From contig OY811972.1 of assembly GCA_963681505.1 (NCBI GenBank), forward strand, positions 650,375 through 714,374: a DNA stretch of 64,000 nucleotides. Direction: 5' to 3'. Each line of letters begins with the position of its first letter. Position 1 is the first letter of the stretch. Origin of the DNA: Eunapius fragilis (lineage: Eukaryota; Porifera; Demospongiae; Spongillida; Spongillidae). The notes beneath the pieces are model-generated. The model did no database searches and had not been told where the DNA came from. It was given only the letters and a program-made list of their open reading frames with translations. Of this stretch, positions 22,370-33,800 are shown in pieces. Both the position numbers and the translations under genes were made by a program.

Positions 22370-22500
22370 AATATATTTTCCCTTCTGATAAAACTTGTTT
22401 CCTTGATTTTTACACCAGTATACTATTTGCCTGCAAAACCTACATCCCACCAACTTTCTCAGAGAGAATGTTTTTATTTACTTGTTTCCTTAATTTTTTT
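22370..22500. mobile_element. MITE family A, single-arm remnant
   Basis: It carries only the right arm: TTTCCTTGATTTTTACACCA..CAACTTTCTCAGAGAGAATG followed by TTTTTATTTACTTGTTTCC. Confidence 0.7.
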
Positions 22501-23073
22501 AACACCCAAATCACTGTTGCATCGCAGGTTTCCCCCTTTCATTTAACCGATTTGGTTCAATCCAGACGTATTGTGAAAATTTTCTAGGTACTTTTGCTTT
22601 AAAATTACAATTGATAAGACCGTATATAGGTTTTTAGGCTTTTGTGTATCAAAGCCTAACATCGACTATGGCGAGTCCTCCAGCAAATTCTAAAGCTATT
22701 GTGCAATTTTCATTGCTTAAAAGTGTTCCTGTCCCGAGTTATGAGTTCTCAAGAAGCAGAAGAAGCAGACGACCCGCCCATTATTTTTGGAAGGGGAACG
22801 AGGACAGCAGTTTTTTTTGTTCTCGACAACCACGCGGTGACGTGAAACAAAAACGACACTACTCGGTTTTGACTTCTAGATCGATTGCCGCAACAAGTTA
22901 GACGATCCGATCGTCGGGAGCGAAGCTACGGTAGGGTCGCGGGATTTTATCCATAGTCGGGGTCAAAACCTATATGGAAGTCTCTAGCGAGACTTCCGAT
23001 ACGTAACTCTCGATAACTTGCACGTGCGTACTATATGTGCTTTGATCGTTGTAGGTTTGACGCTCTTTGTAAA
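22500..23073. other. unassigned; short open frames
   Basis: 22644-22901 is open (MASPPANSKAIVQFSLLKSV and on) and an overlapping frame reads MSSQEAEEADDPPIIFGRGT. Neither is recognised. It may belong with the neighbouring relics. Confidence 0.3.
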
Positions 23074-23520
23074 AATGCCTTCACGTCAAGAAAAGAAGAA
23101 AGCCAAACGACGAGCAAAGTATACCTCAAAACTCGAGACTACGTATTAGATTCAGCCCGAGCGGAACTACAAAGCAGAGCCTGCATGAAAAGAAACGGGC
23201 CTCTCAACGTGAAAACTATCGAGCAGAGCCTGAAAAGAAACGGGCCTCTCAACGTAAAAACTATCGAGCAGAGCCTGAAAAGAAACGGGCCTCTCAACGT
23301 GAAAACTATCGAGCAGAGCCTGAAAAGAAACGGATCTCTCGATGCGCGTATCGAGCAGATTCTCAAAAGGAACGGACCTCTCGACGTGCAAGGTATCGAG
23401 CAGATCCTGAAAAGGAACGAGATGCTAAAAAACAGCGATATTACCATAGTCCTGAACGTGCATCTCGCTCGGCGAAAGAGTTAAGGTCACTCAAAGGTTT
23501 GTCGTACGTTTACAACCTTC
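23074..23520 (+). pseudogene. remnant coding for 15-residue basic repeats
   Basis: The start MPSRQEKKKAKRRAKYTSKL runs into a stop. A shifted frame then reads repeats of ENYRAEPEKKRASQR (45-bp unit, about five copies, the last two changed to RYRADPEKERDAK) and ends LSYVYNLPLISR. Arrays of [RY-RA-x-PEK-x-R-A] repeats are common at the N-termini of PIF1/Helitron-type and OTU-type proteins in marine invertebrates. No such domain follows here. The small insertion and in-frame stop near 23149-23190 mark it as broken. Confidence 0.5.
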
Positions 23521-23587
23521 CTCTCATATCAAGATGATTACTTAACATGCTATACGGCTCATAATCGGGTATGAATAAAAATCAATA

Positions 23588-23890
23588 AAACAAGTAAATA
23601 AAAAACATTATCTATGAGAAAGTTGGTGGCATATAGGATCAGTTTGAAGCAATGGTGGTGTAAAAAGGAAGGAAACAAGGGTCTAATAATGAGCGAAAAT
23701 GGAATAGTCCTATATTTAGCACATTTCTATATGCAGGATATCTTGTTCATGTGCTAAATATAGGACTATTCCATTTTCCCTTTTTATTAGACCCTTGTTT
23801 CCTTCCTTTTTACACCATGCACCATTGCCTTCAAATCCTATATGCCACCAACTTTCTCATAGAGAATGTTTTTCAGTATTTACTTTTCCT
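23588..23890. mobile_element. palindromic MITE, family A, copy 3
   Basis: The best preserved member. AAACAAGTAAATAAAAAACA..GAGAAAGTTGGTGGCATATA on the left mirrors TATATGCCACCAACTTTCTC..GAATGTTTTT on the right. The inner arms ACTATTCCATTTTC and GAAAATGGAATAGT surround a loop near 23730. Confidence 0.88.
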
Positions 23891-24302
23891 ATATAAGTAG
23901 CACTGGAATTTCCATGTATGTGTGTGCATGCGTGTGTGTTTCAAGTATAAATACATGTACTCAATTCCATCACTGCTATCTCCAACATCCCTCACAACCC
24001 CTAGTGGTCAACACATGAAACTGGATCGGAAGACATAGGAATTATATAGTATACAAATTGCAAGTAGAATAGGTCCACATGCATAAAAAGAATGAAAACT
24101 TGCAGAATTAACACTACAGACATACATATATAATAATAACAACAGAACAATAAACAAAGGTAGGCAGTTTTTAAAATTGTTATATGGTACTTCTTAGAAT
24201 GCATCTAATCATTCAAAAACAAAACATGCATGGCTGCATGCGTTATGTTCTTTATAAACATAGGTCCCATTTCGCGACAATGTAAGTACCAGGAAAGCAT
24301 TA
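23891..24302. other. unassigned, with a DARS1-intron-like patch
   Basis: 23943-24003 (AGTATAAATACATGTACTCA then ATTCCATCACTGCTATCTCC and CCCTCACA) closely matches 36362-36416 at the edge of the minisatellite in DARS1 intron 16. The rest is AT-rich and unassigned. Confidence 0.6.
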
Positions 24303-25089
24303 TATGGGACAGTGTCCAGCAAAATCACCCTTCTGGAGTTTTAATTTTATCACTATAAAATTTGTACGTTACACAAAGCAACATATCTTCACAACGGTTT
24401 TATATTTTCTTTTCAAATTTCGTACACTTGTTCACACATCAGTTCTCTCTGTGCAAACCGATTTTGGTGCTCTAGATAATTTTCATGCCATGGTTATAAA
24501 GGTCTCTAACCCAATGGGTTAACATTCCACATTTCTCCAGATACGAGTGACGATAACATGTCAAATTTGGAGTGTACATAGAAGGGTCCTGTAGCTATTG
24601 ATTTCTGCAGATCGTTACGTTTTTTCTTATCCGTTACGGAGATATGGATTTTCAAAGTAATTCGACATTTCGCGCCACTCACCCTATTCCAATATGCCAT
24701 TATGTAATGGTCACGCCCTTTAAATTTGAAGTTAGGTAATTAACTCCGCTTAGATCGTTCTACGTGGTATATAAGCGATCGTACCTCGTACGCTACGTTT
24801 CAACATAAAACAGTATCGTACGTTCACATGTATAGCTTATGCTGGATGCAGTGAATGTTCATGGTAGTTTATATCGTGCACCCTTTTTCTATATCTGCTC
24901 AGTTTGTGGCATGTACATGTAAGCATGCACGTACCATGCCTTCTAATCATGGGGCCACCTTCTTCACCCTCTACACCCTCTACACTAGTCTGAGGACCAG
25001 ATGACATGCTTGCGACAGTCAGTTATCTGGTACACAAACTGCAGTACCTTTACTTAGTATGGCATATCTCTCTAGACCATTCATATTCA

Positions 25090-26059
25090 CTGCCCTTCTT
25101 TCTTTCTTACCTCCTCCTCCTTCTCCTCCTCTCACTCCACCTCTTCCTATCTTCCTTTCAACCACCCATCCTCCTCCTCCCCTCCCCTTCCCTCCCCCTC
25201 CTCTCCTCCTCCCCTCCTCCTCCTCCCTCCTCCTCCTCCCCTCCTCTTCCTCCTTTTACTCCCTCTCATTTTCCCTCTTACCTTCCTATTACACCTAACA
25301 CCCCTCCTCCTCCTTTCTTTTGATTGCATCCACACCTCCCCCTCCTCCTCCTCATCCTCCTACTTCTACGTTCCTACCTGTTGCATCCTCCCCTCCTTCT
25401 TTCTTTTTCCCGTTGCATCCACCCCCAACTTCTCCTCCCCTTCCTCTACCTCCTCCTCCTCCCCCTCCTCCTCTTCCTATCTTCCTTCATCCACCCATCA
25501 TCCTTCTCCCCTCCTCCTCCCTCCTCCCCTCCTCCTCCCTCCTCCCCTCCTCCTCCCTCCTCCATCTCCTCCTCCCTCCTCCTCACCTCCCCTTCTCCTC
25601 CTCTTACTCCCTCTCATTTTCCCTCCTACCTTCCTTCTTATTACACCTACCCCTCCCCTCCTTTTTTTGATTGCATCCAAACCTCCCCTCCTCCTCCTCA
25701 TCCTCCTACTTCTACCTTCCTACCCGTTGCATCCCTCCCTCCTCCCTCTCCTCCCCCTCCTTCCTTCCATTCTTCCCGTTGCATCCACTCCCCACCTTCT
25801 CCTCCCTCTCCTCTACCTCCTTCTCCTCCTCTTCCTATCTTCCTTCATCCACCCATCCTCCTCCTCCCCTCCTCCTCTCTCCTCCTATCTCCTCCTCTCC
25901 TCCCCTCGTCCTCTCGCCCTCCTCCTCCTCCTATCTTCATCCACCCATCCTCCTCCCCTCCTCCTCCTCCCCTCCTCCTCCTCCCCTCCTCCTCCTCCCC
26001 TCCTCCTCCTCCCATCCTCCTCCTCTCCTCCTCCTCCTCCTCTTACGCCCTCTCATTTC
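25090..26059. repeat. pyrimidine TCC composite array, left arm
   Basis: Reverse complement of the right-arm array. Recurrent words are TTTTGATTGCATCCA, CTTCCTTCATCCACCCATC and CCCTCTCATTTTCCCTC. The Pro/Ser/Leu ORFs are artefacts of the repeat. Confidence 0.9.
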
Positions 26060-26259
26060 NNNNNNNNNNNNNNNNNNNNNNNNNNNNNNNNNNNNNNNNN
26101 NNNNNNNNNNNNNNNNNNNNNNNNNNNNNNNNNNNNNNNNNNNNNNNNNNNNNNNNNNNNNNNNNNNNNNNNNNNNNNNNNNNNNNNNNNNNNNNNNNNN
26201 NNNNNNNNNNNNNNNNNNNNNNNNNNNNNNNNNNNNNNNNNNNNNNNNNNNNNNNNNNN
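26060..26259. other. assembly gap, 200 N
   Basis: Exactly 200 N, probably a placeholder of unknown true size. It breaks the foldback element between its left arm and interior. Confidence 0.99.
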
Positions 26260-26759
26260 GGGAATGTATGTTGGTATAAGCCTTTTATGAATATTAATAT
26301 ACCCTTATCAGTACAGATTGTGGGTGGCCAGTGGTTTACTTAGACAAGCAAGCATGGTAGAATGGTACATGGTAGAATCCAAAGTTCCTTGTACATTGTA
26401 CATGCTCTACATGGAAGTTAGAACAAGTAGTTTTGAACTACATGCGTGCATGTCATAGCACTAAGGTCTTTCCAAAAACAAAGTATACTATAAATAAGGA
26501 GAGGGGGGAAAAAGAGGAGGGGGGGGGGGGGGGGGGGGCATCTGATGTCTCTGCCTAATTGTTGGCAGTGCCTACTAGGTTGTTGCATCGTCACCTTTTT
26601 AATAACCCATGAAAGGTTATATTGCTAGAACATTATATATGCTGAAGTGCCAAAATGATTCCGGGGTGCTTGCAAATTTACAACACATTGACTTACAATA
26701 CCAATAGTTTTAAAGCTGGATAAATAAGGAATTGTATCTTCCGACACATGTCTCTTATC

Positions 26760-28810
26760 ATTTATTTTTACAATGGAAAGGAGGAGAAGGAGGAGGGTGG
26801 ATGCAATGGGAAGAAAGGTAGAAGGAGGAGGAGGAGGGTAGGAGGAGGAAGAGGAGAAGGAGGTAGAGGAAGGGGAGGAGAAGGTGGGGGTGGATGCAAC
26901 GGGAAGAATGGAAGGAGGGGGAGGAGAGGGAGGATGCAACAGGTAGGAAGGTAAAAGTAGGAGGATGCCGGATGAGGCAGGAGGTGTGGATGCAATTAAA
27001 AGAAAGGAGGGGAGGGGAGGGGAGGAGAGAGGAGGAGGAGGAGGAGGAGGGGGAGGAGGAGGAGGAGGAGGGGGAGGAGGAGGAGGAGGATGGGTGGATG
27101 AAGGAAGATAGGAAGAAAAGGAGGGAGAGGAGGAGGAGGAGGAGGGGAGGAGGAGGGGGAGGGGAGGGGGAGGATGAAGGAAGATAGGAGAGGAGGTAGA
27201 GGAGGAGAGAAGGTGGGTGTGGATGCAACGGGAAGAATGGAAGGAAGAGGAGGGGGAGGAGAGGGAGGATGCAACAGTTAGGAAGGTAGAAGTAGCGGGA
27301 GGATGAGGAGGAGGAGGGGAGGTGTGAATGCAATCAAAACAAAAGGAGGAGTAGGGGGTTAGGTTAATAGGAAGGAGGGTAGGAGGGAAAATGAGAGGGA
27401 GTAAGAGGCGGAGGAGGGGATGGGAAGGGGAGGAGGAGAGGAGGAGGAGGGTAGAGGAGGGGAGACGGAGAGGAGGAGGAGGGGAGGAGGATGGTGGATG
27501 AAGATAGGAGGAGGAGGAGGGGGAGGGGAGGGAGGAGAGGGAGGAGAGGAGGAGGAGGATGGGTGGATGGAGGGGGAGGAGGGGAGGATGCAACAGGTAG
27601 GAAGGTAGAAGTAGGAGGATGAGGAGGAGGAGGGGAGGTGTGGATGCAATCAAAAGAAAGGAGGAGGGGGAGGGGTAGGTGTAATAGGAAGGAAGGTAGG
27701 AGGGAAAATGAGAGGGAGTAAGAGGAGGAGGAGGGGGAGGAGGAGGAGGGGAAGGGGAGGAGAGGAGAAGGATGGGTGGATGAAGGAAGATAGGAAGAGG
27801 AGGAGGGGGAGAAGGAGAAGGAGGTAGAGGAGAAGGTGGGGGTGGATGCAACGTGAAGAATGGAAGGAAGAGGAGGGGAGGAGGGGAGGAGGAGGATGGG
27901 TGGATAAAGGAAGATAGGAGGAGGTGGTGGGAAAGGAGGAGAAGGAAGTAGAGGTGGGAAGGAGATTGTGGGGGTGGATGCAACGGGAAGAATGGAAGGA
28001 GGAGGAGGGGGAGGAGTGGATGCAACAGGTAGGAAGGTAGAAGTAGGAGGATGAGGAGGAGGAAGGGGAGGTGTGCATGCAATCAAAAAAAGGAGGAGGG
28101 GAGGGTAGGTGTAATAGGAAGGAAGGTGGGAGGGAAAATGAGAGGGAGTAAGAGGAGTAGGGGGAGGGGAGGAGGAGGAGGGGAGGGGAGGAGGAGGGAG
28201 GGGAGGGGAGGAGGAGGGGGAGGAGAGGAGGAGGAGGATGGGTGGATGGAGGGGGAGGAGGGGAGGATGCAACAGGTAGGAAGGTAGAAGTAGGAGGAGG
28301 AGGAGGAGGGGGAGGTGTGGATACAATCAAAAGAAAGGAGGAGGGGGAGAGGTAGGTGTAATAGGAAGGAAGGTAGGAGGAAAAATGAGAGGGAGTAAGA
28401 GGAGGGGGAGTCGGAGGAGGAGGAGGGGGGAGGACGTAGAGGAGGGGGAGGAGAAGTTGGGGGTGGATGCAATGGGAAAAAGAAAGGAGGAGGGGAGGAT
28501 GCAACAGGTAGGACAGGTGCAACAGGTAGGAACGTAGAAGTAGGAGGATGAGGAGGAGGGGGAGGTGTGGATGCAATCAAAAGAAAGGAGGAGGGGTGTT
28601 ATGTGTAATAGGAGGGAAGGTAGGAGGGAAAATGAGAGGGAGTAAAAGAAGGAGGAGGAGAGGAGAGGAGGAGGAGAGGAGGAGGAGGAGGAGGAGGAGG
28701 AGGATGGGTGGATGAAGGAAGATAGGAAGAGGTGGAGGGAGAGGAGGAGGAGGAGGAGGAGGAGGAGGAGGAGGAGGAGGAGGAGGAGGAGGAGGAGGAG
28801 GAGGAGGTAA
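26760..28810. repeat. purine GGA composite array, right arm
   Basis: The marker word TGCAATCAAAAGAAAGGA and variants recur near 26991, 27328, 27643, 28076, 28320 and 28569. Composite units are therefore roughly 245-430 bp long, each also carrying AAAATGAGAGGGAGTAAGAG and GATGGGTGGATGAAGGAAGA. Pure GGA runs lie within units, the longest near 28740-28805. Confidence 0.9.
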
Positions 28811-29611
28811 GAAAGAAAGAAGGGCAGTGAATATGAATGGTCTAGAGAGATATGCCATACGAAGTAAAGGTACTGCAGTTTGTGTACCAGATAACTGACT
28901 GCCGCAAGCAAGTCATCTGGTCCCCAGACTAGTGTAGAGGGTGTAGAGGGTGAAGAAGGGGCCCCATGATTAGAAGGCATGGTACGTGCATGCTTACATG
29001 TACATGCCACAAACTGAGCAGATATAGAAAAAGGGTGCACAATATAAACTACCATGAACATTCACAGCATCCATCATAAGCGATACATGTGAACGTACGA
29101 TACTGTTTTATGTTGAAACGTAGCGTACGAGGTACGATCGCTTATATACCACGTAGAACGATCAAAGCGGAGTTAATTACCTAACTTCAAATTTAAAGGG
29201 CGTGACCATTACATAATGGCATATTGGAATAGGGTGAGTGGCGCGAAATGTCGAATTACTTTGAAAATCCATATCTCCGTAACGGATAAGAAAAAACGTA
29301 ACGATCTGCAGAAATCAATAGCTACAGGACTCTTCTATGTATACTCCAAATTTGACATGTTATCGTCACTCGTATCTGGAGAAATGAGGAATCTTAACCC
29401 ATTGGGTTAGAGACCTTTATAACCATGGCATGGAAATTATCTAGAGCACCAAAATCGGTTTGCACAGAGAGAACTGATGTGTGAACAAGTGTACGAAATT
29501 TGAAAAGAAAATATAAAACCGTTGTGAAGATATGTTGCTTTGTGTAAGGTACAATTTTTATAGTGATAAAATTAAAACTCCAGAAGGGTGATTTTGCTGG
29601 ACACCGTCCCA

Positions 29612-30848
29612 TATACTGCTGTTACAGTGCATGGGCATTATTATATACATGCATATCTCTATATAGGTTAGACACTGAAACCGCGGGCGGTCCCTTGGTT
29701 TCAGTATCTGACAATAGCAACGCGTACGTAGCAAGTAATACTATAGCAACCAATACCTTATCGCGCAACGCGATAACGATAACGGGAGGTGCCAGTGGTG
29801 GGGATTCTAAGTGCCCGGGGCACTTAGAATTGGGCCCTGAATTTTTTTTTTTAAATGGGGATATATACTTTTTCATTGCGCGCATTATCTTCTTTTTTTT
29901 AATGTAGCATACCCTTTTCGCGGCCATGCATATATATGAATTTGTATGGCTTTCACTGACAAGAAATGTCAAATCATGCATCGGCTGCTAGCTGGTGCAT
30001 ATATGAGTTGTTGGGCGGTACCCCATGCATGACTTTTATTTGAATTGTCGCAGCTCGCTAACTGATCACACTTTCTTCGGGGAGCAACGCTCATTACAAT
30101 TCGCGCACGTTATTATGTGTTCCTATATGTTAGAAGTTTTTTCAGTGATACAATAACATACATAGGGGTGTGCATGCATACCGTTCATCGCATACTTTGG
30201 CACGAATACTTATAGAGGCTATGCGATGGAAGCTATATGAATAATTAATGCCATGGTGCTCGATCGTGTACTCATATGTGAATTAGCCATCATTTCATTC
30301 CTAATTTGCTCCTGCGTGCCACAAAAGCTGTTCTGGCTCCTCCCACCTGGAACAAGATAGCCGCAGACACTTTTACCCGCCACATGTCTGTTAACGGTTG
30401 TACCTATTTTGATCGTAGTATATCTATTTGGATCGAACCTTATAAGCCTATAGTACTAACAAGTGATTGAACTGTGCCTTGGTTTTTGTCCTATATATTT
30501 TAAACATACCGTTATTATATAGATCGTGGTCATGTGTGGGCATGTGATCACATAACCTCAATGCGCATGGTGCATGGATCAATTCATATAGCTCGGGGCT
30601 CAGCTTTGTCTGCTATTTATATACCCCGAATTGAAGGTGACTTTCCCAATGGGTTACCTGTGCTGACGGCATAGGTTTTCTTTAGAAGAAACGCATGCAG
30701 CGCTCTAATGCACAGAATCCCTCCATATGCATGTAATAATATTATCATGCGGCTGCAGCAGCACAAGAGGCGCCCGCCTCCTTGCGCTCAAGTTCAGGCG
30801 TATACAGTTGAATAAGCGCTCAGATTACGTCATGCTCGCACATTGGCC
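29612..30848. other. tyrosinase upstream region
   Basis: Mostly unassigned AT-rich sequence. 29803-29829 is a perfect 27-bp palindrome around CCCGGGG, with arms ATTCTAAGTG and CACTTAGAAT. No gene seen. Confidence 0.4.
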
Positions 30849-30856
30849 TATATAAA
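30849..30856 (+). promoter_or_regulatory. TATA box of tyrosinase gene
   Basis: TATATAAA lies 44 bp upstream of the start codon at 30900, a normal distance for a short 5' leader. A second CTATTTATATA occurs at about 30615 but is far from the start. Confidence 0.65.
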
Positions 30857-30899
30857 CTCGCTACCTCGGTTATTGATTCCACTATAGAGTTCTGAGGAC

Positions 30900-33800
30900 A
30901 TGCTTCTGCAAGGACTACTCGTGCTGCTAGTAGCCCTCTCTGTAAAAGGAGCCACTGGTAAGTGTACCAATATATGACTGCTTAACAATCAACTTGGTAA
31001 TTGTTATTATACGAACACAGAGATTACCAACGATCGATGCCAGCCCTCGCCTCTTGTTGATCCGTACGCCCCCAAAGATCCCAACAATTATTTTCCAAAT
31101 TTTTTTTGCGATCTGAATAGCGACGAATATGGGAGGCCTTACAACGGCCCGTTCGACCGGTTGGTGCCTCCGAATATGGTGTTTCCAAAGTTCCCAATTC
31201 CCAAGGCCAGCTACAACTTCCCGCGGAACCATGTGAACTTGGAAAACACTCGCGTGCTACGGGGAGGGACGACGACGATCGAACAGTTCAAGGAAGCATG
31301 CGGGGATCTAGTGAAGTCGAATGAATGCACGAATCGAGGTACTATATGAAAGCGTATGCCTGTATAGGTTCGAAGAACCACATGCATGTACAAGCAGCAA
31401 TGATTCGGAGATTATATCATAGATATTAGAGTAGAAGGATAGGAAACGCAGCCAATTAACACGACCTAACACCTGCAGTCCGCATAGTTCTCGTACCCAT
31501 GCCACCGTCATGGCTCGATGCCAAATCTTCTCAGTATCGTAGAAAACAGCCATTTCAAAGCCACTTACGTACTGAGGTAAGAACATGCTTAGATGCACGC
31601 ATCATGCACGTAAAGAAACGTTGATTTGGTTTTTTTTTTTGTAGAAGATTTTATTGCCGCTTTAAGTTTAGACATAGATATTATAATATCTATGCTTTAG
31701 AGGACATCTTGTTGGATGAAAGTTTTTTGCTGTCATAACAGACGAGACAGGAAACAAATTGACTTTATCTAAGGGAATGTGCACTAGTAGTGTCTTCCTC
31801 TTTGTTCTGCAGTCAGTTGGGGTGCCCAGTCCGATTCATCAGGTCTATGCAGACATGAAACGGCACCTTGTTTTCTCCCCGTAAGAAGCATATTATGCCA
31901 AAAACAAAATGCGTTGCTGTATAGAATACATTTTCCAACATACATATTGCATATGGTCTTGAACAGCCTCAAAATACGCACGCTACACGCCGCAGTTTGA
32001 CCTCATATCAAGAAGTAGTTTTTTGGCCCTCACTCGTACAAAATCAATCTGGCATAGGGAAAACACACACCATGCTGTGTAGTTTCACAAAAGCTACCCG
32101 AAAAAACCTTCCAATACGATTTAAACATATCGGTTTGCATTCAGTACGCCTCACTTCACATATATATGTAATTACTACAAACGCGCGTATCTACCGTTGC
32201 AGGCATGTGCCACTGATAATAATTACATCACCGTGATCAGCGTCAGCAGCTCTATCAGAATAATAGCACCAATGTTCCCTATCTCTTCAAACTCTAGTTG
32301 TCGTTTTGGGGGAGTAGCGTTTCACACTCAATTAACAACTATGCGGACTACGCGCCGTAAAATCTACAGTAGAGTATGGCTCACGTGATTTGTTTCCTAT
32401 CCTTCTACTCTAATATCTATGATTATATATACCTTTATATATACTGCTGCACCTCATTTGTGGGAAAGTAAAAATAGTTCACTTATCATACCTGAGGTGA
32501 GGCTTCAAATACAGTTGCATTGCAATGCTGATAAAGTCCTGCATGCATGCCTCCTATATCAAACTTTTTTGGGGTGACTAGCCATGTTATTAAATTATCA
32601 ATTGCACATAATTCACTGAGTAATGAGTTCGCACTTCGTAGTTTTCTCACATGTGGATGCATGAAGTATTACACATACACAACAACTTGTGAATCAGAGT
32701 TAGCATAAGGCATAGGCTTGATCCACCAAAATGATAAAGTAAGGCTACACCCAATCAGATCCTGTACCGTATACACATAGTAAGTTTTACATAACATTCA
32801 TATGCTACCATCGCTAATTCCCCATCCATCTCTTGAAAATCAATCAGCATATGGACACATGTCGGAACGTGACGTCACGTCAATGTAATTACATCAGTTT
32901 CCGCATGTATTCTCTTATCTGTTAAATGTATACTGAATCGCTTATAAGAATCACCATCCGATGCGTACAACTCTAACAGCAGCATCGCTGCTAGCTGAAT
33001 CATGCATGCGTCTTTGGGCATTATTTTTAAGACACATGGGTATTAAAATACACTGAAGCTAAAAATTTGATGTGCGTCTTGCTTCTTTCCCAAAGAAACT
33101 TGCAGTGGATCTGGCACACAATATGACAAGTGCGGACGACGTTCTACCTGCTCCAATGGCGTTCTTGTGGACCGCTGCCGTGAGAGAAAGGAATGGCACT
33201 CTCTCTCGGAGGCAGAGAGGTGTGACTACATAAACGCCGTCTTTACAGCTAGTACAGACGATCGGTATAAGAGTTGTTACGTTGCGTTGGTTGATATACA
33301 CGAAAAGTATTTCAAATCAAGCATCCACGGGGGACCAGACACCGACTTTCTTCCCTGGCACCGTTGGTACATACTCTCATTGGAGAACCTCCTACGGAAG
33401 ATCAACTGCAAAGTCACAGTACCGTACTGGGATTGGAGCGTCGAAGCGAAAAATTTTCATAACTCTACCGTTTGGAACACGAACTGTGGGTTTGGTGGGA
33501 ACGGTGATCCGAACAATAATTATACTGTCAGCACCGGTCCATTCGGCGACCCCAGTTGGACGCAACCGAACGGCCAGCGACTGAGGAGGAATTTCACCGG
33601 ATCCTTCCACGACGCAGCTGAGGTGGCTAGAATACAGAGGTACCCCGTGAATGAGTTCAGGGAATGGCACCGTGGTATCGAGGGCACACTGCACGACCAC
33701 GGTCACTGCGTCATCAACGGAACGATGTGTACTAGAGCGTCCTCCAACGATCCCATATTCTTCCTTCACCACGGGTTCATAGACAAGCTGTGGCACGAGT

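Larger units (their letters stand above)
24303..29611. mobile_element. foldback element with GGA-repeat long inverted arms
   Basis: The left arm (24303-26059) and right arm (about 26760-29611) are reverse complements, both ending in TGGGACRGTGTCCAGCAAAA tips flanked by TATA-like target sequence. From the tip inward each arm has about 430 bp of conserved sequence (with GATATGGATTTTCAAAGTAA), a segment containing GGTATATAAGCGATCG, a segment with CTGGTACACAAACTGCAG, and then a GGA/TCC composite tandem array. Interior sequence (26260-26760) and an N gap lie between. No transposase is seen. Long inverted arms made of internal tandem repeats recall Drosophila FB and Galileo elements. The family here is not assigned. 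Confidence 0.85.
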
